A DNA stretch of 64,000 nt from Jannaschia helgolandensis (lineage in GTDB: Bacteria > Pseudomonadota > Alphaproteobacteria > Rhodobacterales > Rhodobacteraceae): contig NZ_FNZQ01000002.1 in assembly GCF_900109285.1 (NCBI RefSeq), positions 186,001 through 250,000 on the forward strand, read 5' to 3'. Position 1 is the stretch's first letter. Every line of letters begins with the position of its first letter. A program made the position numbers and the translations under genes. The notes below the pieces were generated by a model that ran no database searches, had not been told where the DNA came from, and was given only the letters and a program-made list of their open reading frames with translations. Positions 54,278 to 63,720 of the stretch are shown here, piece by piece.

Positions 54278-55404
54278 CACCGCTTCTGCTCGGGTCGGAC
54301 ATCTATCGCGGGTCGAGTTATGGCACGTGGCACCCTCTGCGCGTACCCCGCGTTTCGACGGTGCTGGACCTGACGCGCGCAATGGGATGGCTGCCTGCAT
54401 CGCAATTCCGAACCTCGCCCCGCGCCAAACCCGCCGCCCTGTCCGTCTGGCATACGCCTGCCTATCTTGCTGCCTTGCAACATGCCGAGGTCTCCGGCGC
54501 AGTGGACAAAGATGCCCGCGCGCGACATGGCCTCGGCACAGTTTCGAACCCGGTCTTCCCCGAGATGTTTCGCCGTCCCGCAACCGGAGCGGGCGCATCT
54601 TTGCTGGCCGGAGAACTGCTGCGCGACGGCGGCCGCATCCATAACCCCGGCGGTGGGACGCACCATGGGATGCCGGATCGGGCGAACGGGTTCTGCTATC
54701 TGAATGATGCCGTGCTGGGCATCCTGTCGCTGAAACGCGCGGGTGCTGTCCGCGTGGCCTATGTCGATATCGACGCGCATCACATGGATGGGGTCGAATA
54801 CGCCTTCGCCGATGACCCCGACACGCTGCTGATTTCGACGCACGAGGAAAAACGCTGGCCGTTTACCGGACTGATCGGGGATGCGGGCGTCGGCCAGACC
54901 TTCAACCTGCCCCTGCCGCGCGGTTTGAACGACAGCGAGATGGCGCTGGCCCGAGATCGCCTGATGCTGCCGGCAGTCGAACTTTTCGCGCCCGACGCCA
55001 TCGTCCTGCAATGCGGGGCCGATGCGGTCGACGAAGATCCGCTGTCCCGGCTTGCCCTGTCGAACAATGCGCATTGGGATCTGCTGGCGGCACTGATACA
55101 ACTGGCCCCGCGATTCCTGCTGCTGGGGGGCGGAGGGTATAATCCCTGGTCGGTCGGGCGGCTCTGGTCGGGGAACTGGGCGGTGCTGTCGGGTCAGGAC
55201 ATACCGGACCGCCTGCCCCCCGAAGCCGAAGCCGTGCTGCGGGGCCTGCGTTTTGACGGCAATTCGCGCGGGCGCAACCCGCCGGAGCACTGGTTTACCA
55301 CCCTGCGCGATGCGCCGCATATCGGCCCGGTGCGGACCGAAGTGTCGGATCGGGTGACCTATCTGGCGGGGCGGATCGTTGACATGCCGGGCCTTAGCGT
55401 CTGA
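54274..55404 (+). CDS. Histone deacetylase family protein (acetoin utilisation type)
   Basis: Zinc deacetylase of 376 residues with the family motifs GGGTHHGMPDRANGF (catalytic His130-His131), DIDAHHMDG (zinc ligands Asp167, His169) and QCGADAVDEDP. In bacteria these enzymes deacetylate polyamines, acetoin-pathway proteins or acetylated metabolites; the substrate here is unknown. The start is GTG at 54274, coupled to the peroxidase remnant by GTGA. A diverged interspersed repeat follows the stop. Confidence 0.9.
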   Translation: MTPLLLGSDIYRGSSYGTWHPLRVPRVSTVLDLTRAMGWLPASQFRTSPRAKPAALSVWHTPAYLAALQHAEVSGAVDKDARARHGLGTVSNPVFPEMFRRPATGAGASLLAGELLRDGGRIHNPGGGTHHGMPDRANGFCYLNDAVLGILSLKRAGAVRVAYVDIDAHHMDGVEYAFADDPDTLLISTHEEKRWPFTGLIGDAGVGQTFNLPLPRGLNDSEMALARDRLMLPAVELFAPDAIVLQCGADAVDEDPLSRLALSNNAHWDLLAALIQLAPRFLLLGGGGYNPWSVGRLWSGNWAVLSGQDIPDRLPPEAEAVLRGLRFDGNSRGRNPPEHWFTTLRDAPHIGPVRTEVSDRVTYLAGRIVDMPGLSV

Positions 55405-55433
55405 GGGCGGAGCTAGGGACTTCCCTTCGCGCC

Positions 55434-55462
55434 CCCGGAGTATTTACAGAGCAAAGAAAGAG
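55434..55462 (+). repeat. Interspersed intergenic repeat, copy 3 (diverged)
   Basis: CCCCCGGAGTATTTACAGAG followed by CAAAGAAAG has the same plan as the two copies at 12.5 kb (GC block, TATTT core, CAA-A-GA tail) but is more diverged. It lies between the convergent deacetylase and 2-hydroxyacid dehydrogenase genes. Confidence 0.45.
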
Positions 55463-55492
55463 CGGCCCTGCATGAAGCCGCCCTGATCTTCG

Positions 55493-56449
55493 TCAAAGAT
55501 CACGACACTCCGGCACCGGGGTCTTGACCGTGCCGTCCTTGAGCCATTGCGTCAGATTTCCCACTGCAAGATCGCCCATCGCCTGCCGCGTCTCGTGGGT
55601 GCCGGACGCGACATGAGGGGTCAGCACGACGTTGTCCATCGACTTGAGTGCATCGGGGATTTTCGGCTCCTCCGCGAACACGTCGAGGCCTGCACCTGCG
55701 ATCACGCCATCCTGCAAGGCCTTCACCAAGGCCCGCTCATCCACGACGGACCCGCGCGCGACGTTGAAGAACAGACCGTCGGAGCCAAGCGCCTGCAACA
55801 CTTCGGCATTGACCATGTGCTGCGTCGACGGGCCGCCGGGTGTGATGGCGACCAGAACCTCGACCGCTTCGGCGCAGGATTTCGCCGTATCATGGTAAGT
55901 GTAGGCCACGTCCTTTTTCGACCGGGAGTGATAGTGGATCTCGGCCCCGAAGGCCTCGCACCGGTCGGCGATGGTCTGGCCGATGCGACCCAGGCCGAGA
56001 ATACCCACACGCCGGTTCTGCACGGTGCGGGTCAATGGATAATTCCCCTCCGTCTCCCATTTGCCCGAACGCGCATGACGATCCGACGGGATCAGCGACC
56101 GTGAGACCGCCAGCCAGAGCATGACGAAAGTATCCGCTACCTCGTCATTCAAAACGTCGGGTGTGTGCGCGACCTTCACGCCACGGCGCGCATAGGCGTC
56201 GGCGTCGATGGCATCATAGCCCACGCCATAGCTGCTGACGACCTTGAGATTCGGGGTCGCAGCGGCGACGTCGTCGGGCACCCCCCAGTGCCCGTTGGTC
56301 AGAATCGCCGGGTATTCAGCGCCGTTTTTCGTCAGAAATACTGCGCGGTCGTCCTGATCGAATAGAACGTCAATGTCGAAATGCTCTGACAGGGCATCGC
56401 GCATCCGGTCGGTAATGTCCCCGATCTGGAGGAGGCGCGTCTTAGTCAT
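55493..56449 (-). CDS. D-2-hydroxyacid dehydrogenase
   Basis: NAD(P)-dependent dehydrogenase of 318 residues of the glyoxylate/hydroxypyruvate reductase type. The Rossmann motif is GILGLGRIGQT near residue 149 and the catalytic residues are Arg232 (NVARGS), Glu261 (DVFAEEP) and His279 (TPHVASG). Its ATG overlaps the end of the FAH gene by eight bases. In this sugar-acid operon it may reduce a keto product or interconvert hydroxypyruvate-type intermediates; the substrate is inferred only. Confidence 0.9.
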   Translation of the reverse strand: MTKTRLLQIGDITDRMRDALSEHFDIDVLFDQDDRAVFLTKNGAEYPAILTNGHWGVPDDVAAATPNLKVVSSYGVGYDAIDADAYARRGVKVAHTPDVLNDEVADTFVMLWLAVSRSLIPSDRHARSGKWETEGNYPLTRTVQNRRVGILGLGRIGQTIADRCEAFGAEIHYHSRSKKDVAYTYHDTAKSCAEAVEVLVAITPGGPSTQHMVNAEVLQALGSDGLFFNVARGSVVDERALVKALQDGVIAGAGLDVFAEEPKIPDALKSMDNVVLTPHVASGTHETRQAMGDLAVGNLTQWLKDGTVKTPVPECRDL

Positions 56450-57290
56450 CGATCTTTACCTCCTGACGCTGCGATCCCAGCTTGTCGATCGACAGCTCCA
56501 TCACATCGCCGACTTTCAGATAGACCGGGTTCGGCTTGATCCCCATTCCGACGCCCGGAGGGGTGCCTGTGGTGATGACGTCGCCCGGATGCAGGGTCAT
56601 CAGCCCGCTCAGGTGGCTGATACATTGCGCGACCGTGAAGATCATGGTGTTTGTGTTGCCGGTCTGCATCCGCTTGCCATTCACTTCGCAGGACATGGCC
56701 AGATTCTGCGGATCGCCCAACTCGTCCCGTGTGACCAGCCATGGGCCGATCGGCCCGAAGGTGTCGCAGGATTTACCCTTGGTCCACTGCCCGGACAGCT
56801 GCGTCTGGAAATGCCGTTCGGACACGTCGTTGACGATGCAATAGCCCGCAACGTGGTTCAGCGCGTCATCTTCGCTGACGTATTTGGCGGTCGTGCCAAT
56901 CACTACACCCAGCTCCACCTCCCAGTCGGAACGGGTCGATCCGCGCGGCATGACGACATCGTCGTTCGCGCCGATGATCGAGCTGGTGGCCTTGTGGAAC
57001 ACAATCGGATGTTCGGGAATTGCCGCGCCGGTTTCGGCGGCATGATCGGAAAAGTTGAGGCCGATGCAGAGGAACTTGCCCACGTTGGCGACACAGGGGC
57101 CGTATCGGACCGGGCCTTCGACCAGCGGCAGTTGCATCGCATCGACCTTGGACAGGATGTCGAGCGACATGTCCGACAGGGCTTCGTTCCCGATATCGGC
57201 GACTTCGTTCGACAGATCGCGCAGATCGCCATTGTGGTCGATCAGACCGGGCTTTTCGGCACCCGGTTCCCCAAAGCGGCACAGTTTCAT
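56442..57290 (-). CDS. FAH-family hydrolase (diketo-deoxy sugar acid hydrolase-like)
   Basis: Fumarylacetoacetate hydrolase-family enzyme of 282 residues. The opening MKLCRFGEPGAEKPGLIDHNG is typical of the subgroup including 2,4-diketo-3-deoxy-L-fuconate and L-rhamnonate hydrolases. Metal ligands are Glu124, Glu126 and Asp155 (DWEVELG, IVNDVSER), with GLNFSDHAAE near residue 77. It would split the diketo acid to pyruvate and a hydroxyacid. It lies downstream of the dehydratase gene with 36 bases between. Confidence 0.88.
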   Translation of the reverse strand: MKLCRFGEPGAEKPGLIDHNGDLRDLSNEVADIGNEALSDMSLDILSKVDAMQLPLVEGPVRYGPCVANVGKFLCIGLNFSDHAAETGAAIPEHPIVFHKATSSIIGANDDVVMPRGSTRSDWEVELGVVIGTTAKYVSEDDALNHVAGYCIVNDVSERHFQTQLSGQWTKGKSCDTFGPIGPWLVTRDELGDPQNLAMSCEVNGKRMQTGNTNTMIFTVAQCISHLSGLMTLHPGDVITTGTPPGVGMGIKPNPVYLKVGDVMELSIDKLGSQRQEVKIDD

Positions 57291-57326
57291 GTTGTATCTC
57301 CTAGAAAAGTATTAATATTTTATGAC

Positions 57327-59102
57327 TCAGTGGTTGTCGCGAGCGACACCCTTTTGCGCCGTTCCACGATAGGCATCTGCTCCGCGCAGGGTCATGCCTT
57401 CGGACAGCGGGCCTACGCGGTCGCGGAATATCTCCTGCCACGGCGTCTCGCTGTCGGGTGTGAAAGGATGCGGCGGCAAGGCGGCACGACGTTTGGCCAG
57501 CGTTTCCTCGTCCACCAGCATGTCTGCGGTCCCTTTTCCAAGATCGATGCGCAGGCGATCACCCGTCGCGACCAGTGCAAGACCTCCGCCGACTGCCGCT
57601 TCGGGACTGGCGTTCAGAATCGAGGGACTTCCCGATGTGCCGGATTGTCGGCCGTCCCCGATGCAGGGCAGCGTATGAATGTCGCGTTTCAGCAGATACG
57701 AAGGGGGACGCATGTTCACGACCTCGGCCGCTCCGGGATAACCGATTGGCCCAACTCCACGCATGATAAGGATGCAGTCTTCATCTATTTCAAGGGCTTC
57801 GTCGTCGATCTTCAAGTGATAGTCTTCAGGTCCGTCGAATACGATGGCCCGACCCTCGAAGGCCTCCGGATCATCGGGATTGGACAAGTAGCGTTTACGG
57901 AACTCCGGCGAAATGACCGAGGTTTTCATGATTGCACTGTCGAACAGATTGCCCTTCAGATTGAGAAACCCTGCATCCTTCAGCATCGGCGCGTCGATAG
58001 GCAGAATCACGTCCGGCAGTTCAGAGGTATGCCCTCCGCAATTATCCTGCATCGTCTTGCCGTTCGCGGTAAGCGCATCCGGATAGGGCAACATTCCTGC
58101 GGCCAGAAGCTGTCCGATCACGGCTGGGACGCCGCCTGCATGATAGTAATCCTCGCCAAGATATTTCCCGGCAGGCTGGAGATTTACCAGCAGGGGAACC
58201 TTGTGCCCGATGTCTTGCCAGTCGTCGTTGTCCAGCGGCACACCAAGATGTCGCGCGATGGCATTCAGATGGATCGGCGCATTGGTCGACCCACCGATGG
58301 CGGAGTTGACGACGACAGCGTTTTCAAAGGCATCGCGCGTCATGATGTCTGACGGTTTCAGATCGTCATGGACCATCTGCACGATGCGCTGGCCAGTTTC
58401 ATAGCTGATTTGGCCCCGCTGACGATAGGGCGCTGGAATCGCCGCGGCTCCGGGCAGCTGCATTCCAAGGGCTTCGGCCAGCGAATTCATCGTCGTGGCG
58501 GTGCCCATCGTGTTGCAGTACCCGACGGACGGCGTTGACGAAGCGACAATCTCCATGAACCCGGCGTCGTCGATCTCGCCCGCGGCATGCATCTCCCGCG
58601 CTTTCCAGACAATGGTACCAGACCCTGTGCGAGTGCCCTTGAACCAGCCGTTCAGCATGGGGCCGACGGACAGGGCGATGGCGGGAATGTTGACCGTCGC
58701 GGCCGCCATCAGAAGCGCGGGCGTCGTCTTGTCGCAGCCGATCATCAGGACCACGCCGTCGAGGGGATAGCCGTTCAGCGTTTCGGACAGCGAAAGATAG
58801 GCGAGGTTGCGGTCCAGCGACGCGGTGGGGCGTTTTCCGGTTTCCTGAATGGGATGGACCGGCACCTCCAGCGGCACCCCCCCGGCAGAGATGATGCCGT
58901 CGCGGACCCGTTTGGCCAGTTCGATATGGTGGCGATTGCAGGGGCTGAGATCACTGCCGGTCTGGGCGATGGCGATGATCGGTTTGTTGCCCTGCAACTC
59001 TTCCCGCGTCAGACCGTAGTTGAGATAGCGCTCAAGATAGAGGGCGGTCATCTCGCGGTTGTCGGGGTTGTTGAACCACAGGCGTGAGCGAAGTTTCGAC
59101 AT
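57327..59102 (-). CDS. IlvD/Edd-family sugar acid dehydratase
   Basis: Iron-sulfur dehydratase of 591 residues. The cluster cysteines are visible at Cys55 (LSPCN), Cys123 (MIGCDKTTP) and in GYCNTMGTA, the second also phosphoryl-independent substrate loop. In this subgroup (L-arabonate, D-xylonate and similar sugar acid dehydratases) the enzyme removes water to a 2-keto-3-deoxy acid. Branched-chain dihydroxyacid dehydratase is less likely in this setting. The neighbours downstream continue the pathway. Confidence 0.9.
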   Translation of the reverse strand: MSKLRSRLWFNNPDNREMTALYLERYLNYGLTREELQGNKPIIAIAQTGSDLSPCNRHHIELAKRVRDGIISAGGVPLEVPVHPIQETGKRPTASLDRNLAYLSLSETLNGYPLDGVVLMIGCDKTTPALLMAAATVNIPAIALSVGPMLNGWFKGTRTGSGTIVWKAREMHAAGEIDDAGFMEIVASSTPSVGYCNTMGTATTMNSLAEALGMQLPGAAAIPAPYRQRGQISYETGQRIVQMVHDDLKPSDIMTRDAFENAVVVNSAIGGSTNAPIHLNAIARHLGVPLDNDDWQDIGHKVPLLVNLQPAGKYLGEDYYHAGGVPAVIGQLLAAGMLPYPDALTANGKTMQDNCGGHTSELPDVILPIDAPMLKDAGFLNLKGNLFDSAIMKTSVISPEFRKRYLSNPDDPEAFEGRAIVFDGPEDYHLKIDDEALEIDEDCILIMRGVGPIGYPGAAEVVNMRPPSYLLKRDIHTLPCIGDGRQSGTSGSPSILNASPEAAVGGGLALVATGDRLRIDLGKGTADMLVDEETLAKRRAALPPHPFTPDSETPWQEIFRDRVGPLSEGMTLRGADAYRGTAQKGVARDNH

Positions 59103-59125
59103 GAAGGTCGCCTCGTAAGATATTG

Positions 59126-59866
59126 TTATTGTCCGGACCAGCCGCCGTCGATGACATGCGGATGGCCCGTCGTGAACCCGGATTCGTCGGACGCCAGATA
59201 AGTTACAAGCGAAGCGATTTCCCTGGCGGTCGCGACACGCCCCATCGGCTGGCGAGAGACGAATTGTTCCAGCGCCGTGTCGTAGCTGCCCAATTCTTCG
59301 CCCAAGGCTTTCACCCGGTCGTGCCAGGATGGCGATTCCACGGTGCCGGGGCAGATCGCGTTACAGCGGATGCCCTGCTTGATGTAATCGACCGCGACCG
59401 ATTTCGTCAGGCCGATCACGGCGGCCTTTGTGGTGCCGTAGATGAAGCGGTTCGGCGCGCCGATGACCGATGAACAGGCCGATGACATGTTGACGATCGA
59501 CCCGCCGCCCCGTTCGATCATGCCCGGCAAGGCGGTCCGTATGGTGCGGAACATGCTGCGGACGTTCAGATCGAAGCCAAAGTCCCAGTCCGCGTCTGTC
59601 GCGTCGAGGGCATTGCCGTGATGCACGAAGCCCGCGCAGTTGAACAATACGTCCGGTTTCGCTGTCGCGACCCCGGCCTGGACACTTGAATCATTGCGGG
59701 CGTCGATCATCAGGGTTTCGCAATCGAGGCCCGCCAGAAGATCGGTATTCACATCCGAGGCGAAGACCTCTGCCCCTTCCGCAATGAACATCTCGGCGGT
59801 GGCGCGGCCAATGCCTTGTCCGGCCGCGGTGATCAGGGCGCGTTTGCCCTTGAGACGGTCCGTCAT
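59126..59866 (-). CDS. SDR, 2-keto-3-deoxy-L-fuconate dehydrogenase-like
   Basis: NAD-dependent dehydrogenase of 246 residues with [11 protein letters not shown] near residue 13, NMSSACSS carrying the catalytic Ser, Tyr143 and Lys147 in FIYGTTKAA. The [17 protein letters not shown] segment is typical of the subgroup of KDF dehydrogenase and 3-hydroxybutyrate dehydrogenase type 2. In this operon it would oxidise the 2-keto-3-deoxy acid to a diketo acid, feeding the FAH-family hydrolase. First gene of the minus-strand operon. Confidence 0.9.
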   Translation of the reverse strand: MTDRLKGKRALITAAGQGIGRATAEMFIAEGAEVFASDVNTDLLAGLDCETLMIDARNDSSVQAGVATAKPDVLFNCAGFVHHGNALDATDADWDFGFDLNVRSMFRTIRTALPGMIERGGGSIVNMSSACSSVIGAPNRFIYGTTKAAVIGLTKSVAVDYIKQGIRCNAICPGTVESPSWHDRVKALGEELGSYDTALEQFVSRQPMGRVATAREIASLVTYLASDESGFTTGHPHVIDGGWSGQ

Positions 59867-59891
59867 GTGAATCTCCTGATTGTAAATTGGG

Positions 59892-59908
59892 CTAGTGAGT
59901 TTCTAGTG
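59892..59908. promoter_or_regulatory. Direct repeat CTAGTG in the divergent promoter
   Basis: CTAGTG occurs at 59892-59897 and 59903-59908, an 11-base period, in the 65 bases between the SDR and beta-hydroxyacid dehydrogenase starts. This single helical turn spacing fits a regulator site, but is short enough to be chance. Confidence 0.35.
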
Positions 59909-59931
59909 TAAGCGCAAACAGGGGACCTGAT

Positions 59932-60798
59932 ATGACCAAGCTCACCCTTCTGGGAACCGGCCTGATGGGCGGCCCGATGGCCCGTAACCTCTTGGCGAAA
60001 AAGCACGATCTTACGGTTTGGAACCGATCCGCCGACAAGGCTGCGCCGCTGGCCGGTCTGGGTGCAACGGTGGCCGAAACGCCCGAAGACGCGGTTGCGG
60101 GTGCCGGTATCGTGATCTCGATGCTGTCCGACGGACCGGCCTCGAACGCCGTGCAGCAGGCTGTCTGGGACAGCTTTGCCATAGGCACGACCTGGGTCGA
60201 AATGGCGTCGATCAGACCCGAGGAAGCCCGCGCCCACGCCGCGCGGTTTGCAGGCATTGGAATGGGATACATCGACGCGCCGGTGTCCGGCGGCACCAAG
60301 GGGGCGCAGGGCGCGACCCTGGCAATCATGGCAGGCGGCGACGCCGATACTTTCGCGAAAATCCAGCCGGTCCTGTCCGCAATGGGCCGCCCGGTGCATG
60401 TCGGGCCGGTGGGTGCGGGACAACTGGCGAAACTGGCCAACCAGGCCATTGTCGCCTGCACTATCGGTGCCGTGGCCGAGGCGATGCTTCTGCTGGAACA
60501 GGGGGGCGCCGACCCCGCCGCCGTGCGCGACGCGCTGAAGGGCGGGTTCGCAGACAGTGTGATCCTGCAGCAGCATGGTGCACGAATGACAAATCGCGAT
60601 TTCGTTCCGGGCGGGCTGACCAAGTTCCAGATCAAGGATCTGGACAACGTGCTGAGCGAGGCTGATTCGCTCAACCTGACGCTGCCCACGGTGAGCGCCG
60701 TCAACGACCGGTTCAAGCACTTGCGCGACGCGATGGACGGCGGCGAAATGGATCATTCCGCCCTGTATCTGGAACTGAGGGCGCGCAACGGACTCTGA
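59932..60798 (+). CDS. NAD-binding beta-hydroxyacid dehydrogenase
   Basis: Protein of 288 residues of the 3-hydroxyisobutyrate / tartronate semialdehyde reductase family. The nucleotide-binding LLGTGLMGGPMARNL opens the protein, the substrate-binding DAPVSGGTKGAQ follows near residue 115, and catalytic Lys167 lies in GAGQLAKLANQ. It is divergent from the SDR operon, with a tiny shared promoter region, so it is probably co-regulated. A sugar-acid or C3/C4 hydroxyacid substrate is likely. Confidence 0.9.
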   Translation: MTKLTLLGTGLMGGPMARNLLAKKHDLTVWNRSADKAAPLAGLGATVAETPEDAVAGAGIVISMLSDGPASNAVQQAVWDSFAIGTTWVEMASIRPEEARAHAARFAGIGMGYIDAPVSGGTKGAQGATLAIMAGGDADTFAKIQPVLSAMGRPVHVGPVGAGQLAKLANQAIVACTIGAVAEAMLLLEQGGADPAAVRDALKGGFADSVILQQHGARMTNRDFVPGGLTKFQIKDLDNVLSEADSLNLTLPTVSAVNDRFKHLRDAMDGGEMDHSALYLELRARNGL

Positions 60799-60815
60799 TT
60801 GAGTGGAATGGTGCA

Positions 60816-61466
60816 TCATCCAAAGTGCCGCCGTTGATGATGGCGAATTGCGGCACGCAGGGCATCTTCGTCGCGCGACAGTGCGGCGTCGAGAATCGCC
60901 TGGTGTTCAGCGACGATGTGATGAAGGAATTCGGGCGAATAAGCCTCTTCCAGCCCGGTGATCTGCTGGCGGAACTGTTTGTAGATTGACGCGAACGTCT
61001 CGATCAGTACAGGCATTTCACACGCCGAGATCAGCGTTTCATGGAACGTCAGTTCGGCATCCGACCACAGGCCCAGAAGCGATCCCATCTTGCCCTGCCG
61101 CTCGATCTCACGCTCGATATGGCTCAGGGAATGATGCGCGGCTGTCAGGCGCGCTTCCCATGCAAGTCCCCCCTGGCGCATTGACCCGACCGCCCCCTCC
61201 TGTTCCAGCAGGATGCGAAAACGGGCGATATCGCTGCGCCGCGCAGCCGAAATCCGGCGCGCACGAAAGCCGCGCTGCATCTCGAAATCGACCAGCCCGA
61301 CCTTGGACAGCTGCAACAGCACGTCGCGCACGGTATTGGCTGAACAGCCATACTCATGCTGCAGCGCCGATGGCATCAGCTTGGCCCCTGACGCAAAGCC
61401 CGCCGTCATCAGACGACGCTCCAGATCGGCATAGATATCGGGCGTTCCGGTTCGTTCGGCAGGCAT
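60816..61466 (-). CDS. GntR family (FadR/FCD) transcriptional regulator
   Basis: Protein of 216 residues with an N-terminal winged helix (ALQHEYGCSANTVRDVLLQLSKVGL) and a C-terminal FCD ligand-binding domain (metal-site His in FHETLISA and near EHQAILDAAL). ATG at 61466 is preceded by GGGAGGGA with correct spacing; an upstream ATG at 61493 lies in a palindrome that is likely its operator. It stands between the catabolic operon and the TRAP transporter genes and so probably represses both until the substrate arrives. Confidence 0.9.
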   Translation of the reverse strand: MPAERTGTPDIYADLERRLMTAGFASGAKLMPSALQHEYGCSANTVRDVLLQLSKVGLVDFEMQRGFRARRISAARRSDIARFRILLEQEGAVGSMRQGGLAWEARLTAAHHSLSHIEREIERQGKMGSLLGLWSDAELTFHETLISACEMPVLIETFASIYKQFRQQITGLEEAYSPEFLHHIVAEHQAILDAALSRDEDALRAAIRHHQRRHFG

Positions 61467-61492
61467 TCGTGTCCCTCCCGAACTCGATTGCA

Positions 61493-61538
61493 TGGAATTT
61501 TGATATTCCAGAAAATAATGCAATGTCCATATATTTTC
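61493..61538. promoter_or_regulatory. Two adjacent palindromes, candidate GntR operators
   Basis: TGGAAT-TTTGAT-ATTCCA (61493-61510) is a perfect inverted repeat, followed directly by GAAAATA...TATTTTC (61511-61538, 14-base loop). They occupy the AT-rich gap between the divergent GntR and TRAP-transporter genes, the likely site of control for both. Confidence 0.5.
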
Positions 61539-61643
61539 ATTTTCCTTGTTGCGCCACGCAAAATCCCCGCTAGGCTTTGGCGGCGCCCCGAGGGAGGCCC
61601 GCTGCGGGCACGGGGATAGCCATCGAAAACCGGGAGGATAAAA

Positions 61644-62669
61644 ATGAAAACGTTCACGCTGGCCGCGCTCGCTGCTGCCACCACTGCTCTGACAGGTACC
61701 GCCGCACTGGCCGACGCCCATGCCACCACGACGCTTCGTATCCAGACGCACTATGCACCAGAGACCGAATCGGGACGCCTTGCAGCGGCGTTCGTTGACA
61801 ACGTTCAGACCATGTCCAACGGCGAAATCGCGATCGAGATGTTTTATTCGGCATCCGTGGTGAAACCGACGGAAACTTTCGACGCCGCCGCGTCCGGCAT
61901 CCTTGACTGCGACATGACGGGCGGAGCCTATCAGACCGGCAAGAACCCTGCGTTCCAGTTCGTTGGCGACATCATGGGTGGCTATGCAACCCCGTACCAG
62001 CAGCTGTCCTGGCTGTATTACGGGGGGGGGCTTGAAGCCGCGCAGAAGCTTTACAATGCCTATGACATGCAGCTGGTCGGCTGGTGGATCTACGGTCAGG
62101 AGAGCTTTGCCTCGACCAAGCCGATCGCCCAGATCAGCGACTTGCAGAACTGGAAGTTCCGCTCGCCTCCGGGGATGGAAACCAAGATTTTCGAAAAGCT
62201 TGGCGCGACACCGATTGTGATGGATTTCACCGAGATCTTCACCGCGCTGGAAACCGGCATCATCGACGGGGCCGACGCATCCGGTTTGGCCAACAATGTC
62301 GGTCTGGGTCTGTATGATATCGCCAAATTCGCAAACTACCCCGGCTTCCACTCGATGCCGTCGGATCACCTGGCGTGCAACAAGTCGGTCTGGGACGGCA
62401 TGCCCGAAGCCCATCAGCGGATCATGTCCGTGTCGATGGAAAGCCTTGCGCTTCGGACGGCCCTGACGTTCGAGAAGAAAAACGCCGAGGCCGCAGCGCA
62501 ACTGCGCGAAGAAGGTGTCACCCTGTCGGAATGGTCTGCGGCGGACCTGCAGGAATTCCGCAACGCCGCGCAGTCCACCTGGCCCGAGTTCGCAACGACG
62601 CCGGAAGCCGAGGCGCTGGTGGAATCGCACCTGGCGTATCTGAAGCAGCTGGGCCTCGTGCAGGAGTGA
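61644..62669 (+). CDS. TRAP transporter substrate-binding protein
   Basis: Periplasmic binding protein of 341 residues with signal peptide (MKTFTLAALAAATTALTGTA, ending ALADA). The DctP-family pattern TLRIQTHYAPETESG, DLQNWKFRSPPGM with the conserved arginine near residue 170 that binds the carboxylate, and ALETGIIDGADA are present. It delivers an organic acid to the TRAP permease encoded next. A purine-rich GGGAGGA precedes the ATG. Confidence 0.93.
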   Translation: MKTFTLAALAAATTALTGTAALADAHATTTLRIQTHYAPETESGRLAAAFVDNVQTMSNGEIAIEMFYSASVVKPTETFDAAASGILDCDMTGGAYQTGKNPAFQFVGDIMGGYATPYQQLSWLYYGGGLEAAQKLYNAYDMQLVGWWIYGQESFASTKPIAQISDLQNWKFRSPPGMETKIFEKLGATPIVMDFTEIFTALETGIIDGADASGLANNVGLGLYDIAKFANYPGFHSMPSDHLACNKSVWDGMPEAHQRIMSVSMESLALRTALTFEKKNAEAAAQLREEGVTLSEWSAADLQEFRNAAQSTWPEFATTPEAEALVESHLAYLKQLGLVQE

Positions 62670-62814
62670 TCCGCACCTGACCCGACCCGGATGCGGCCCG
62701 CTTGCAGGGCCGCATCCCACCCTTGACCATGCACCATTCCCGAAAGAACGGTGCAATCCCTTTTCGACAGCCCAAGGCCCGCGCCCGGCGCGCCGTGCCC
62801 GAGGACCGACTCTC

Positions 62815-63663
62815 ATGGCCACACCACGCAACATCACACCGATCGAAACCAGCGCGGACGCCGGAAGCGTGATCTACAAGCCCCGCGCCATCGAGGTGTT
62901 CGTGCCGCTGTTGTTTGTAGGCAGCATGGCCTGGACGATCTGGAATTTCCCCGGCTTCATTATACTCCTGCGTGAACCCGGTCCTGAAGTGGACCGTTTG
63001 GCACGCGAGTGGTCCGTGCTTGGGCCGATAGACTGGGGCATGGCACTGGCCGTGATCGTGTTGTTCGTCATCGGCGTCATGACGGTGCGCCGCGCTCCGA
63101 TGGAATGGCAGGACTGGGGCCTGTTCGACCGAATTTCCTGTTTCCTGGGCCGCGCAACGATGGCGCTGATCGCGATCCTGGTCTGTGTGATGCTATTCGA
63201 GGTTCTGGCGCGATACGTGTTCGAGAAACCGACGCTCTGGGCCAACGAAGTGTCGCTCTGGCTGGCGGGATTCACGTTCCTGCTGTCGGGCCTCTACGCG
63301 ATGCAGCAGCGCAGCCATATCCGCATCTACATCCTGTATGACCTGTTCCCGCGCTGGTTGCAGCGGGTCTGTGACGTTATCTCGACTGTGCTGATCGTAA
63401 CCTTCGCATTCTTTCTGTTCTACGGCGCATACGGCGAAGCCACGCAGAAATTCCTGCGGTGGGAGCTCTATGGCACGGCCTTCAATCCACCGATCCCGGC
63501 GACGATCAAGCCGATGATCATCGTGGTGGTCATTCTGGTCGCGGCTCAGGCCATCGCCAATCTGTTCCGGGACTGGAACATGGTGCCGGTGATCCATACC
63601 GCCGCCGATGACATCGACGAAGACGAGCTGGAGCGGTTGCGCCGCGCGGTTTCCGACGACTGA
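62815..63663 (+). CDS. TRAP transporter small permease (DctQ)
   Basis: Membrane protein of 282 residues with four main hydrophobic helices and the FEVLARYVFEKPTLWANEVSLW stretch characteristic of DctQ. It is longer than typical DctQ (about 160-200) owing to an N-terminal extension (about residues 1-95) with its own helix. Couples the large subunit to the binding protein. Lies between the binding protein and large permease genes. Confidence 0.9.
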   Translation: MATPRNITPIETSADAGSVIYKPRAIEVFVPLLFVGSMAWTIWNFPGFIILLREPGPEVDRLAREWSVLGPIDWGMALAVIVLFVIGVMTVRRAPMEWQDWGLFDRISCFLGRATMALIAILVCVMLFEVLARYVFEKPTLWANEVSLWLAGFTFLLSGLYAMQQRSHIRIYILYDLFPRWLQRVCDVISTVLIVTFAFFLFYGAYGEATQKFLRWELYGTAFNPPIPATIKPMIIVVVILVAAQAIANLFRDWNMVPVIHTAADDIDEDELERLRRAVSDD

Positions 63664-63720
63664 CGCCCACAGGGGGCTGGTAAATACGGCACCCGAAAAC
63701 GGGGCCACAAGGGGGAAGAC

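Noticed and set aside
56373-58352. 659-codon plus-strand frame opposite the FAH and IlvD genes
   Set aside because: Antisense to two well-supported enzymes, spanning a gene boundary with no start context.
57327-59102. Assignment of the IlvD/Edd gene as branched-chain dihydroxyacid dehydratase ilvD
   Set aside because: The neighbours (SDR, FAH hydrolase, TRAP transporter, GntR) fit sugar-acid breakdown and no branched-chain synthesis genes are near.
61467-62837. Extension of the GntR frame to 62837
   Set aside because: Antisense to the TRAP binding protein; a strong ribosome site supports the start at 61466.
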